A stretch of DNA of 64,000 bases from Spiroplasma clarkii (GTDB lineage Bacteria; Bacillota_I; Bacilli_A; Mycoplasmatales; Mycoplasmataceae), in assembly GCF_002795265.1 (NCBI RefSeq), contig NZ_CP024870.1, positions 1,054,001 to 1,118,000 of the forward strand, written 5' to 3'. Positions 21,770-31,338 of the stretch are shown here, piece after piece. A program made the translations under genes and the position numbers. The notes under the pieces are model-generated. The model made no database searches. It was not told the DNA's origin and saw only the letters and a list, made by a program, of their open reading frames with translations. Each line of letters begins with the position of its first letter. Within the stretch, counting starts at the first letter, position 1.

Positions 21770-23873
21770 TTTTAGATAAATGTTTTACTCTTTCAGCTTC
21801 TTCAGCTTGTTTTCCAGAGTTTCACCCATCTAAATCACCAACTAAATATCCTGTAATTCTTCGGGTTCTTGAGATATCTCCAAACCCACATTTTGGACAA
21901 TTCAATGGAATTAAAGATGTATAATGACATTTTTTACATCTATCAACTGGGTGATTTAAACTACCATAGTTGGTTCCTGCATTTTTCATGGCAACCACCA
22001 CAGACAGAACTGCATGCAGGTTCTTTTTAGCTTCACCATCAAGTTCAATATAACTGATGCTTCCTCCAAGTGTTAAGTGGTGGTAAGCAGCTTCTTTTTC
22101 AATTTTTTCAATTGCAGAAATATTGTGATAAACTGGCACATGGTTTGAGTTTGTAAAGTATTCACGTTCAGTAACTCCAACAATATTTCCAAAACGATTT
22201 TGAGTAACACGAGCCATTCTTCCAGCAACTGATTCTGCTGGGGTAGCAATTACTCCATAATTTAAGTGAGTGGTTTCTTTTCATTTAATAACCACATTGT
22301 TGATTTCTCTAATAATTTCTAAACCAAATTGTTGTGCTTCATCACTTTCTCCATGATGTTCAGCAATTAATGCTTTTAATGCTTCAGCAAGTCCCACAAA
22401 ACCAATAGTTAGGGTTCCTTGTTTGAAAACATCTTCAACATGTTCATTTGGTTTTAAAGTTTCTCCGCCCGCTAAAATGTTATTTTTCATTATAAATGGA
22501 AATTCTCTGGCGATTGCAGATGTTTGAAATTTATAACGATCATAAAGTTGTTTGGCAATGTCTTCTGAAACATTGTTAATTACTTTGATAAATTCTCTTT
22601 TGATTGCTACTTTGTCAATTGCACTATAATCAATGCCCCCATCAGTTAACATTCCTTTATTTTCTAGCAATTCTAATGCTAAATAAGGTAAGTTAATTGA
22701 TGTAAATGAAAGGTTTCCTCTTCCAACACTAGTTTTTTCACCATTAATGTTTTCAAAAACTCTTGTACGACACCCCATTGTTGCAGGTTCATACATTCAA
22801 CGGTTTGGATCATTAATATCTCATTTTTTGTGTTGGTTATAGCTTTGATCTAAGAACATAAAGTTTGGGAATAATCTTAAACTTGTTGTTGCGATTGAAT
22901 CTAATAATAGGTCAAAGTTTGGTGTAGTTCAATCTGTAATTTGATTTCACTCAGTTTGGGGAGTTTGCATTACTCTTGTAACATCAGCATCACTAAAGTT
23001 AATACCCTCTTTAACTTTAAAAATAACAATTGGGAAGATTGAAGTTTCACCATTCCCCAAACCAGCTCTAAGTGCTTTTAGCAATGATTTCATTACTTGA
23101 CGACCTTCATTTGAAGTATCAGTTCCCAAGTTAATTGATGAGAACACAACTTGGTTCCCTCCACGAGAGTGTTGTGTATTTAGATTGTAAATAAATCCTT
23201 CCATTGCTTGATCTGCTTCTCTAATGGTTTTTTGGTTTGAACTGCTAACTAATTTTTCAATTTTAGCAGCACTAAACCCATATTTTTCAAGTTGTTGTAC
23301 CATTCAACTAACATCAGTATCTAAAAAGTTAACTTTATCTGATGCTAAAATATTTTTGATATCCTGGATATTATAGTCAATGCCATCAACATCTAAATAG
23401 GTGCTAATTGCAGTTTGTAATTGCTTTTTGAATGATTTTTTAACTCCATTTGCCATAAAGAAGTCAAATGCCGGTATTGCTTGACCTCCATGCATTTCAT
23501 TTTGTGCTGTTTGGAAGATAATGGCTGCTAATTCAGCATATACTCCAATTGATTGAGGTTCACGAATGTGACCGTTTTTAGTTGTAAAACCACCCTCAAA
23601 TATTTCTTGGATATTGTACTGCACACAAGTTGCAGATTTAGTTGGGTAGTAGTCTAAGTCATGAATATGGATTTGAGCTTTTCGGTGCATATCTGCATGT
23701 TTTTTGTCAACTAAACGACTCAAAGCATATTCTTTAGCACTAATTGAGGCAAATTTCATCATTTTACCTGATGGTGTTTCTCCACTCATATTTGCATTTT
23801 CATTCTTAATGTCATTGTTTTCTATGGAAACAATTGACTGCATTTCTTTTATGATTGATTCTATATCATTCAT
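21756..23873 (-). CDS. nrdD: Anaerobic (class III) ribonucleoside-triphosphate reductase
   Basis: A 705-aa glycyl-radical enzyme that makes dNTPs from NTPs without oxygen. The C-terminus carries the zinc ribbon CKKC...CPKC and the radical site RRITGYLVG. Upstream are IHIHDLDYYP and the active-site region ATMGCRTRVFENINGE. Compared from memory with E. coli NrdD, the protein begins at the helix corresponding to E. coli residue 100 or so, so the N-terminal ATP-cone that carries allosteric control is missing. Shine-Dalgarno AAGGAAGGAG. In an operon with nrdG. Its leader contains a long dyad. A class III enzyme in a mollicute points to growth under low oxygen. Confidence 0.95.
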
Positions 23874-23907
23874 CTGTATACTCCTTCCTTTTAATTTATT
23901 TTTTTAG

Positions 23908-23937
23908 TTGGACAACTTGATATCAATGGTTGTCTAA
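23908..23937 (-). promoter_or_regulatory. Dyad in the nrdDG leader
   Basis: TTGGACAAC (23908-23916) and GTTGTCTAA (23929-23937) are inverted (8 of 9 pairs) around a central TTGATATCAA palindrome. It lies between promoter and ribosome binding site: candidate operator or leader hairpin. Confidence 0.55.
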
Positions 23938-23946
23938 CGTATTCCC

Positions 23947-23975
23947 ATAATAACAAGAAACTGGACAAAAATCAA
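23947..23975 (-). promoter_or_regulatory. Promoter of nrdDG
   Basis: Minus strand: TTGATT (23970-23975), 17-bp spacer, TATTAT (23947-23952). Confidence 0.65.
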
Positions 23976-24088
23976 AGAAATTGTGGAAAACTCCACTCCT
24001 AGAATGCTTTTAACAAAGGGGCAAACAAGAACTTTAAACTTTTCCACAAAGCATAAGTTGCGCTAAATATTCCTTTGTTTAAAGGGTT

Positions 24089-24595
24089 TTACTTCAAGGC
24101 CCCTAATAATTTTGACGAGGCATATTTATGGTTTCTTTTAAATATTATGACATTTTTTTTACCAAAGAAATCAATTAAATCTAAAATTGTTCCCGAAGCT
24201 CGATCTCCAAATCTAAAGTCACTTCCAACAACAATTTTTTCAACCATTAACTTTTCTCTTAAATACTTCATAAAGTAAAGCTTTGATTTTGTGATGGTTT
24301 TCATATTGGTTTGAATTTCAAAAATATAATCAGGTTCAAAGGTTTGAGTGATTAACTGGTAGTTTTCTAAACGAGTCAAAATGTGTTCTTCAGTCTTATT
24401 TAAAAAATTGCGAATTTTTTGAGAAAATGTAACTACTGAAAATAAACAATTATTTTTCTTTGCTAGTTTTTTAGTTTTAAATAAGATTTTTTTGTGCATT
24501 TTGTGCAAACCATCAAAAAAGCCAATTGTGACAACATTCGATTTTTTTAATTTAACTGGGTCTGCTCTTTCTAACTGTATTTTTTCAATTTGCAT
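24089..24595 (-). CDS. ribF: FAD synthetase domain protein (RibF without riboflavin kinase)
   Basis: A 168-aa protein matching only the FMN adenylyltransferase half of RibF: IGFFDGLHKMHKKIL is the nucleotide-binding G-F-D-G-x-H motif, and VVGSDFRFGDRASG is the second conserved block. Bifunctional RibF proteins are about 300 aa; here the frame stops with TAA right after KYASSKLLGALK, where the linker to the riboflavin kinase domain would begin. No kinase domain is seen downstream in any frame before nrdD. It starts directly after truB (ATG overlaps nothing, but its first base adjoins the truB TAA), the usual truB-ribF pairing. Confidence 0.85.
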   Translation of the reverse strand: MQIEKIQLERADPVKLKKSNVVTIGFFDGLHKMHKKILFKTKKLAKKNNCLFSVVTFSQKIRNFLNKTEEHILTRLENYQLITQTFEPDYIFEIQTNMKTITKSKLYFMKYLREKLMVEKIVVGSDFRFGDRASGTILDLIDFFGKKNVIIFKRNHKYASSKLLGALK

Positions 24596-25504
24596 TTAAA
24601 AATCCCTTTCTGCTTCAGATAACTTTTCTAAGATTTCTGGATCTCATAAACCCCGTTGACAATTGTATAAGTTATGAGCAACTCATTTGTAAATTGCCAA
24701 AACAGCTTTGTGAGAATCAATGACAAAAACATAGGGAACATTTTGTTTTGGCAAAGTAATCGCTTTACCTTGAATAATATCAATAGTTTTGTGATATTCA
24801 ATTAGGGTTTGACCATTTTTAAGTAACCCATCATACATAGAAATTAAATCTGAGGTTTGAATTTTTTCAATTGATTTAGTTTCTTTTAAATCAAAACTCC
24901 CACTTGCAGTTCGTTCTAAACTAATAACCGTGGCAATTGTTTCTAAGTCTGTTGCAATATCTTTTACTAAACTCCTAATGTAAGTGCCTTTACTACATGC
25001 TATCTTCAATTTTACTATTCCTGTTTTAGCATTAAATTTTAATAAATTACATTGATTAATTGTCACTGTTCGGGGTTTAATTTCTACATCTTGACCACTG
25101 CGAGCATATTCATAAAGTTTTTTACCTTCAACTTTGACTGCAGAATAAATTGGGGGATATTGCTCATAGATATAACCATTATATTTCGCCACAACACTCT
25201 TAACTAGTTGTTTTTTTAACTTAACAAATGGTTCACTTTTAACAACAATTCCAGTTTTATCACCACTATCTGTTTCTGTAAATAATTGCATTTCTACAAC
25301 ATAGGTTTTGTCACTAGATAACAAAAAGTTTGAAATTTTAGTGGCTTGGTTAACCAGAACCACCATTACCCCAGTTGCCAAAGGATCTAAGGTACCTGCA
25401 TGACCAATTTTTTTGACATTAAACTTCTTTTTAATCTTATAAACCACATCATGAGAAGTGATTCCAACTGGTTTATTGATTAAAAAAATCCCAGATTCTG
25501 TCAT
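24596..25504 (-). CDS. truB: tRNA pseudouridine-55 synthase
   Basis: A 302-aa TruB, which makes pseudouridine 55 in the T loop of tRNAs. HAGTLDPLATGVMVV holds the catalytic Asp; KGTYIRSLVKDI and YPPIYSAVKVEGKKLYEYAR are family blocks. Start at 25504 (MTESGIFLINKP), with AAAGGAGG 8 bases upstream; 16 extra in-frame residues upstream lack a ribosome binding site. The last 29 residues continue through two TGA Trp codons. Operon with ribF. Confidence 0.95.
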
Positions 25505-25588
25505 ATACAGGCCTCCTTTTTTGCTTTTGTAGATACTTATATTATCACACATTGCCCTTTAACTGAGAGGAAAAATTTAATAATTTTG

Positions 25589-25624
25589 TGCTATAATATA
25601 TATGATAGTCCAAATGACTTGGAC
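25589..25624 (+). promoter_or_regulatory. Extended -10 promoter followed by a GTCCAA-N5-TTGGAC palindrome
   Basis: TGCTATAAT (25589-25597) is a perfect extended -10. A few bases downstream, GTCCAA (25608-25613) and TTGGAC (25619-25624) form a perfect palindrome at about +4 to +20 of the transcript, a classic repressor position. The 9-mer TTGGACAAC that ends this site also occurs in the nrdDG dyad. Confidence 0.6.
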
Positions 25625-25653
25625 AACAAGGTAAAAGATTGGGGGCGAATCTT

Positions 25654-26181
25654 ATGCGTATTAAGTCTGATTTTTATAAAGAAATTGAACAAGAGTTTAA
25701 AATTATTACAGAAAGAGAGCATTTAGGAACTGGGGGTAATCCAGCAAGTAATTTAGCTACTAAAATGTTTTACATTTCAAAACACCAATTTAATTCATAT
25801 GATGAATTTGATCAAGCAATTGTTACTGAAATTGCCAACACCCTACAATCACTTGAAGATATTATTGTTAAAAAAGCTATCAATTACCAAAAATTAGCAA
25901 AAGAGACTTACAACCAGAATGTTGACCCCCAAAAATGAGTTGACTATGCTCAAAAACAAGCTGCTAATTTAAGTTATGAAATGTATGATGAAAAAGAAAT
26001 TAAATATTTAAGACATTTTCACATTGTGTGGTTGACTTGAGTGTATTGTGATGAAGAGTTGAAAAAACTGCGTGTCAAAGCAAGTCGTGACTTATATCAC
26101 CATATTGGTAAAGTTGAAAAAGATTATGTGAAAAAAAGAACTGAAATTTTAAAAAACAATACTAGTGATGATGAATGGTAA
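25654..26181 (+). CDS. Unknown protein, 175 aa
   Basis: Family not recognised. A soluble, highly charged, mostly helical protein (KSDFYKEIEQEFKIITERE; QFNSYDEFDQAIVTEIANTLQ), with a C-terminal half rich in Tyr, His and Lys after a TGA Trp at 25936 (HFHIVWLTWVYCDEELKKLR). Start ATG 25654 chosen because GGGGGCG precedes it by 6 bases; a TTG at 25639 is the alternative. Alone on the plus strand, diverging from truB and converging with an unknown minus-strand gene, with which it shares a terminator. Its promoter carries a palindrome, so expression is probably switched. Confidence 0.7.
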
Positions 26182-26198
26182 AAAGTTTTGTCCACAAA

Positions 26199-26226
26199 AC
26201 CCTGGGTTTATTCCCCAGGGTTTTTA
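26199..26226. terminator. Shared bidirectional terminator
   Basis: AAAACCCTGGG-TTTATTC-CCCAGGGTTTTT, strong GC stem with A and T flanks, between convergent genes; its right end overlaps the stop of the minus-strand gene. Confidence 0.9.
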
Positions 26227-27744
26227 ATTATCATTTTTTAGCATTCAATTTTTTTCATTAGTTTTATCAACCATAGTTGTCATCATTAGCAACATTGTTT
26301 TGAAATCAAATTGGGTTGCCAATGGATATTTGCGATCAAAATATGGTGCTAAGTATTTTAATTTTGTTCAGTAACTTGCCAACCAATTATGACCAATAGC
26401 ATTAATTTCAGTCATAGCTTCTCGGGTGCGAAATGATTCTAATTGTTCTTTTACACCCGCTGATAAAGTCATTTTTAAATTGCTCCCAATTTGTTCTAAC
26501 CATTTGCTAAACATTGGATAGTTACTAATCCCTGTCGCAATAAAGGGACTAGCAAAGTAACGATACTCAGCATTTCGAGTTTGGTCATAAATAAATTTTG
26601 AATAACCATACTCATTGCCCATTTTTTCTTGAACAATTGAAAGATGGTCATAATTTTTTAAGTCAAAAATTTGAAAATCTAAAAAGGTGCTGCTTGGTAA
26701 GTTAAAGGTCGAGTTAGTGTTTAGTGAATAGCGAGAAATATCTCGGAATAACTCAAATTCATCAAAACCAACCTCTGCAAAAAAGAAAGTATTCACTTGA
26801 CCAATTTTTGTAAAAATAAAATAATATAAATCATAAATATTAATGTTATCTCGAAATCATTTGCTTAAATTTTTTTCTTTCATAAAATTGTTAATGTCCA
26901 ACTCTTTAGCACTCTTATTAAATTTTTTATCTAAAAAACCATTAATACTTTTTGTAAAGTACTCATAAAATCAAGTTAGCAATAGCATATCAATATTGTA
27001 AGTATATTTAAACTGATTTTTAAAAATATAATTTAGAATTTTTTTAATAGCAATTAAAGTCCCATTAGCAATTTTATCAGCTCTAACAAAAGCTTCGCTA
27101 ACTTGTAAAGCTAAATCTGGTTGGACAATACCATTGCGATTGATTGTATCATTAATAACTTGGTACTGTTTGTCATAATTGTTGATTTTTAACTGCTCTG
27201 CTTCAATCAACATTAGTTGTTTAATGATTTTTGCTCTATCAATTGCATCAACTGCTTTAATTTTTTTTAATTGATTTGTTAATTGATTATGTTCAGCTTT
27301 TAACTTCATTTTCTTTTGTTCAAATTTTTCAAGTCTAGCAACTTCATTGAGATCTCTTCTAACAAAAGTTACTGCTCTAAATTTAATTGTATAGGTTTTA
27401 AATGTTTGAGCAATTATAAAATAGTTTTGATTTTTTTTAACTTCAAACTTGATTGGTAATTTCTCGAGTACTCCTAAGATTTGTTTGTTTAAACTTGTAA
27501 AAGTTAAACCTTTATCACTAGGAAAATATTTAACAAACCCCAAATCTAAATCTATGTTTTTTGTTTTTGAGTAATAACTTTTATATTTAAAATCAGCTAA
27601 CTTGACAACACTTAAATTCAATTCTAAAAAAAGTTTTTTTAACATTAGAAATGTTTCATTAATAACATTTTGTAATTCTTTATCAATTTTAATAACACCA
27701 TTAACTGCCTGGTTAAATTGATTTGTTACATGAATTTTGCTCAT
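26224..27744 (-). CDS. Unknown protein, 506 aa, with DxD nucleotidyltransferase-like motif
   Basis: No confident family. Residues around 50-70 (KYKSYYSKTKNIDLDLGFVKYF) resemble the nucleotidyltransferase core in which a Ser-containing turn is followed by an h-D-h-D strand. A basic coiled-coil segment (EKFEQKKMKLKAEHNQLTNQLKK) follows at about 135-180, then a long aromatic-rich C-terminal region with TGA Trp codons. Shine-Dalgarno AAGGGGGAAG lies in the last codons of the preceding gene, whose stop is 2 bases from this ATG; the two genes form a tight pair. The role is open: RNA or nucleotide modification, or a toxin-like function, would all be guesses. Confidence 0.65.
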
Positions 27745-27746
27745 CT

Positions 27747-28937
27747 TTACTTCCCCCTTCTAAAATAATTTATTGGAAAATGATAATAGGTTAATAAAAT
27801 TAAAAAGACACCAATGTTCTTATCACTTGGATAAATATTTTTGGTAATAAAACCAACATTTAAATTTTCAAATTTCTTTTGTTCTCTTTTTTTTGTAAAA
27901 CTAGAACTACCAATTTTATTTTGTAAATATGTTATTGAGTCATATCAGACAGGAACAAAACCTTGAGTATATTTTTTTTCTTTAACCCAATTTTTTACCT
28001 TATCTAAATAACTCTCTAAAAAAATTCTTACACTAGGAAATGTTCGATTAAAAACTCAATTTAGATTTTTTAATTTTACAGATCGGTAAATCTCTTCAAG
28101 TGGTTTTTGTTTTTTATAGTAAATGTGTTTGGAATCAAATAGATTATCAACTAACTTTTGATTTGGAAAAACATAATAATAAACTCGAGTAATTCATTCT
28201 TTTAAAAAGCGGTTCCGAGTTAATTGCTCTTGAACATCACTAATGACAAAAACTTTCATCATTAGTTTTTCTTTACGAGTACTTGTTTGGTGAAATTGTT
28301 TTTTGATATGCAAAAATAAAATATCTAACTTTTTTACTAAAAGTTTATTAACTAATTTATAATTTTCAACAAACTCAAGTGCAGAACTGCGCAAGTATCT
28401 TTTTTTATCACAAATTACTGGCATGTATTTTGCATGAATTAATCCTGTACGAATAATCATTGTGAAAACAACTTGTTCTTGTTTATAAAAATTTACTTTA
28501 ACTGCATCACTAAATTCTAAAAATCCATCTTTGCTAATTTTTATTTTTGTAGTGTTTCACTCTACATTAACATTTGGATTATTTCTAGTTTTGTGAACAA
28601 GTCTTTGGTAAATGAGCTCGTTTATTTCGCAAACTCAACAATCACTAAAATGATCTTTATTTTGAATTTCTTCATTGTAAATTGCATACATTTGCCGATT
28701 AACATATTTTAAAGCTAACAAATCAACTTCAATTTTTTCATCAAAATTGTAAATGCAGTTGGTGGCATAACTTCCTGTCTTTTTAATTGTTACAACATCT
28801 TTAAGTTCACTTTGAATTAAAAAAACATTTTTATCAATTACTTTTTTTAACTGAGGATTCAACTGCACTAACTCTAGTTGTTGCTTGATTTGTTGCACTT
28901 CACCAGTAACAAGCTTTGAATCTAATTTTTTTTGCAT
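27747..28937 (-). CDS. Unknown protein, 396 aa, nucleotidyltransferase-like N-terminus
   Basis: No confident family. Residues 50-75 (TGSYATNCIYNFDEKIEVDLLAL) match the pattern G-S-x(n)-[DE]-h-D of the minimal nucleotidyltransferase fold, with Glu in the first acidic position. The middle (KVNFYKQEQVVFTMIIRTGLI) could supply the third acidic strand position, but no Asp or Glu is obvious there. The C-terminal half is basic and helical. It needs four or more TGA codons read as Trp. Shine-Dalgarno not strong (GAGGTGAC 10 bases upstream). It follows rsmE by 49 bases and is paired with the 506-aa gene. Confidence 0.65.
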
Positions 28938-28986
28938 AATGTCACCTCATTACTTAATATACTTATTATATCATTTTTAAAAAAAC

Positions 28987-29697
28987 CTAGTTTTTTTCAT
29001 AATTGATAATACTTATTAAAAAAAGACTTGCAGTTTCTGCTCTTAAGATATTTTCTCCTAAACCAACATTTACATAGCCCAATTGGTTAAGTAATTCAAC
29101 TTCTGTTAGGGTGAGACCACCTTCTGGACCAACAATAATGTTAATGGTTTTAAAGTTTGTTTGTAAGTGTTTTTTTACATTTACAGATTGTTCACCTTCT
29201 CAAGCCACTAATTTTAGATCACTTTGATAAAGTTCTAATTCATGTAAATTGCGCACAATTGGAGTAATTTCAGGAATGGTTATTCTTTTTGACTGTTTTG
29301 CAGCCTCTACACAAATTGCTTGTCATCGCGCAATTTTATTAGTGGCTTTTTTAGGATCAATTGTTACTACATTTCTACTAAATTCTACTGGGATAATTTT
29401 ACTAACTCCAAGTTCAGTTGCTTTTTGTAAAACAAAATCTCACTTTTGTTCACGAATAATCCTAGCAATTAGATTGATTTTGATGCTTTGAGTTTGTGTT
29501 GCAAGTTTTGAAACAAGCTCCACTAGACAAAAATCTTCAGCAAGTTCTTTAATTTCTCCCAAGTATTTTTCTGCTTGAAAAATACACAAAATAGTTTCGC
29601 CAACTTTTAATTTCACAACATTTTTTAAATGATGTAAGTCCGGTCCTTCAATTATAAAAGTATTTTGATTTTTTTTATCAACAAAAAAACTATGCAT
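28987..29697 (-). CDS. rsmE: 16S rRNA m3U1498 methyltransferase
   Basis: A 236-aa SPOUT-class enzyme that methylates U1498 of 16S rRNA. MHSFFVD start, HHLKNVVKLKVGE of the PUA-like domain, the central QKATELGVSKIIP, and the AdoMet knot IIVGPEGGLT followed by LGENILRAETA are all present. The Trp after IIREQK is TGA. Promoter TATAAT lies 34 bases upstream of the ATG, with GAGGTAG as ribosome binding site. Confidence 0.95.
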
Positions 29698-29959
29698 AGA
29701 CTACCTCACAGTGCAACTTTCCTTAACTATTATAACTTAAAATGTGTTCAGATAGGGCCTTTTACATGGACTTCTCAGCTAATTTAATGAAAATTCTGCT
29801 TATCTTAAACCAAAAAAAGTAAAGATTTGACTTATTTTAATCAATTTTACTTGGAAAATCTCAAAATATTTATAAAAAATATTATATAATGATAAAGTCA
29901 ATTGTGATTAATTGAATTCCAAGCTGTTTTTTAACTAAAAAAGATTGGAGAATAAAAAA

Positions 29960-30667
29960 TTGAAGATAACTGATGAACTTTCTAAAACTACTCAAGTTGT
30001 TGACACAGTTGAACCACCAGTTCAACCCATCACTTCACTTGATGAAGTAGATCTAGAAAAAGAAATCAGCAAACTATCTAAAACAAACAGACACATTAAT
30101 TTTAAGAGCGAAACACTTAAACTTACCACCGTCAGTTTGTTACTAAGTATGTCTACAGCTGTTAGTTTAATAACTGTGATAATTCCACTAGGAATTACCA
30201 ACATTAATCTAGGGTTTGCCCTAAAATATTATGTTATTGCTATAAGCTTTCAAGTAGTCGGTGTATACTGGGGTATGATAATTGGTTTGTTAGATGGATT
30301 TTTACAATTTATTATTTGAGGGATGAGTCCCTTGTTCAGATTGACATCAGCAATAGGATTAGCCTTATGGGTTTTTCTATTCTGATTATTAAATGAAAAA
30401 ATATTTAGCACTTACACAACAAACAATAAGTTTCGGAGAAATCTAGGCTTAGTCCTAGGTTCAATGATTATTTTAACCATCCAACCTTTTGCAAGTTCAG
30501 TTCTGACCTTGTTTAGGGTGTGGATTGAAACTGGGAGTCAATCTTATGGCTTTGTTTCTTTTGTATCTGCCTGAATTAGTCTTATGATTTTTGACTTGTT
30601 CGCTGTAATATTATTTGCAACTACCACTTGCAGAATTCAATTAATCATATCCAAAATATGACACTAA
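29960..30667 (+). CDS. ECF-type membrane protein (S-component-like)
   Basis: A 235-aa protein: 60 polar N-terminal residues, then about five or six hydrophobic helices. Helix 1 (TLKLTTVSLLLSMSTAVSL) and the block NLGFALKYYVIAISFQVVGVYWGMIIGLLDGF have the look of substrate-binding S components of energy-coupling-factor vitamin transporters (FolT/PanT-like layout), which need the shared EcfAA'T module encoded elsewhere. Start is the TTG at 29960 with TGGAGAA 7 bases upstream. TGA codons give Trp, including the last IWH. Substrate unknown. It has its own terminator; a TATAAT lies at 29885-29890 without a clear -35. Confidence 0.65.
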
Positions 30668-30692
30668 AAAAGGTGAGAAAACACCTTTTTTT
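30666..30692 (+). terminator. Terminator of the ECF-type gene
   Basis: AAAAAAGGTG-AGAAAA-CACCTTTTTTT directly after the stop codon. Confidence 0.9.
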
Positions 30693-30781
30693 GCTATAAA
30701 AGTCAAAAATAAAATCTAACTTAGTGACTAAAACCTCTTACTAGTCTTAGACATTGTTAGATTATTACTTTTGCTTTAATG

Positions 30782-31129
30782 TTACTCTTTAATTTCTTTT
30801 AAGATTTGCTCAATTTTATTTGCATTATCTAATGATTTATCATATTCAAAAATCAATTCAGGAACACTTTTCATTTCAATTTTACTTGCTAATAGCATTC
30901 TAATTTCTTTTAAATATTCTTTAACTTCTGCTTCAACGTCTTTTAAATCTGCATCTGTATATAATAGTGAGTAAAATACTTTTGCTTGACTCATGTCATT
31001 TGTTAATCTTACTTCTCTTATTGTTAAGCCATTTAAATATTCACTGTCAGGAAATTCTCTTTGTAATATTAAGTTTAATTCTCTTAATATTGTTGACTGT
31101 GCTCTTTCTATTTTAATTTCATTTGGCAT
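30782..31129 (-). CDS. rbfA: Ribosome-binding factor A
   Basis: A 115-aa RbfA, a 30S maturation factor acting on the 5' end of 16S rRNA. MPNEIKIERAQSTILREL is the usual start, followed by a KH-like fold (LTIREVRLTNDMSQAKVFYS) and RMLLASKIEMKSVPELIFEYD. Start at 31129 with AGGTGAC 7 bases before; the 69 residues that could be read upstream in frame overlap the promoter. Separated from infB by 209 bases with its own extended -10. Confidence 0.95.
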   Translation of the reverse strand: MPNEIKIERAQSTILRELNLILQREFPDSEYLNGLTIREVRLTNDMSQAKVFYSLLYTDADLKDVEAEVKEYLKEIRMLLASKIEMKSVPELIFEYDKSLDNANKIEQILKEIKE

Positions 31130-31153
31130 AACTGTCACCTCTTCTATATATGT

Positions 31154-31162
31154 GTCTATTAT
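31154..31162 (-). promoter_or_regulatory. Promoter of rbfA
   Basis: Minus strand TGGTATAAT, an extended -10, about 30 bases upstream of the rbfA start. Confidence 0.65.
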
Positions 31163-31338
31163 ACCATTTTTTAGGTGAGTGTTTAAAAAACTACCAAAAA
31201 TTAACAAATTTAACACATGCATTTGGTAACAATAATTTTTAATCTTGTTGCTGAGAAAAGTCAAAAAAATAAAAACATCTAATAAACCTAAACTTAATAA
31301 CTTAAGGGTTGGTGTGTCGATGTTTTTTTTGACCAAAA

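Noticed and set aside
26224-28937. CBASS-type antiphage system
   Set aside because: The motifs are only partly nucleotidyltransferase-like and no effector (phospholipase, nuclease, membrane protein) is adjacent.
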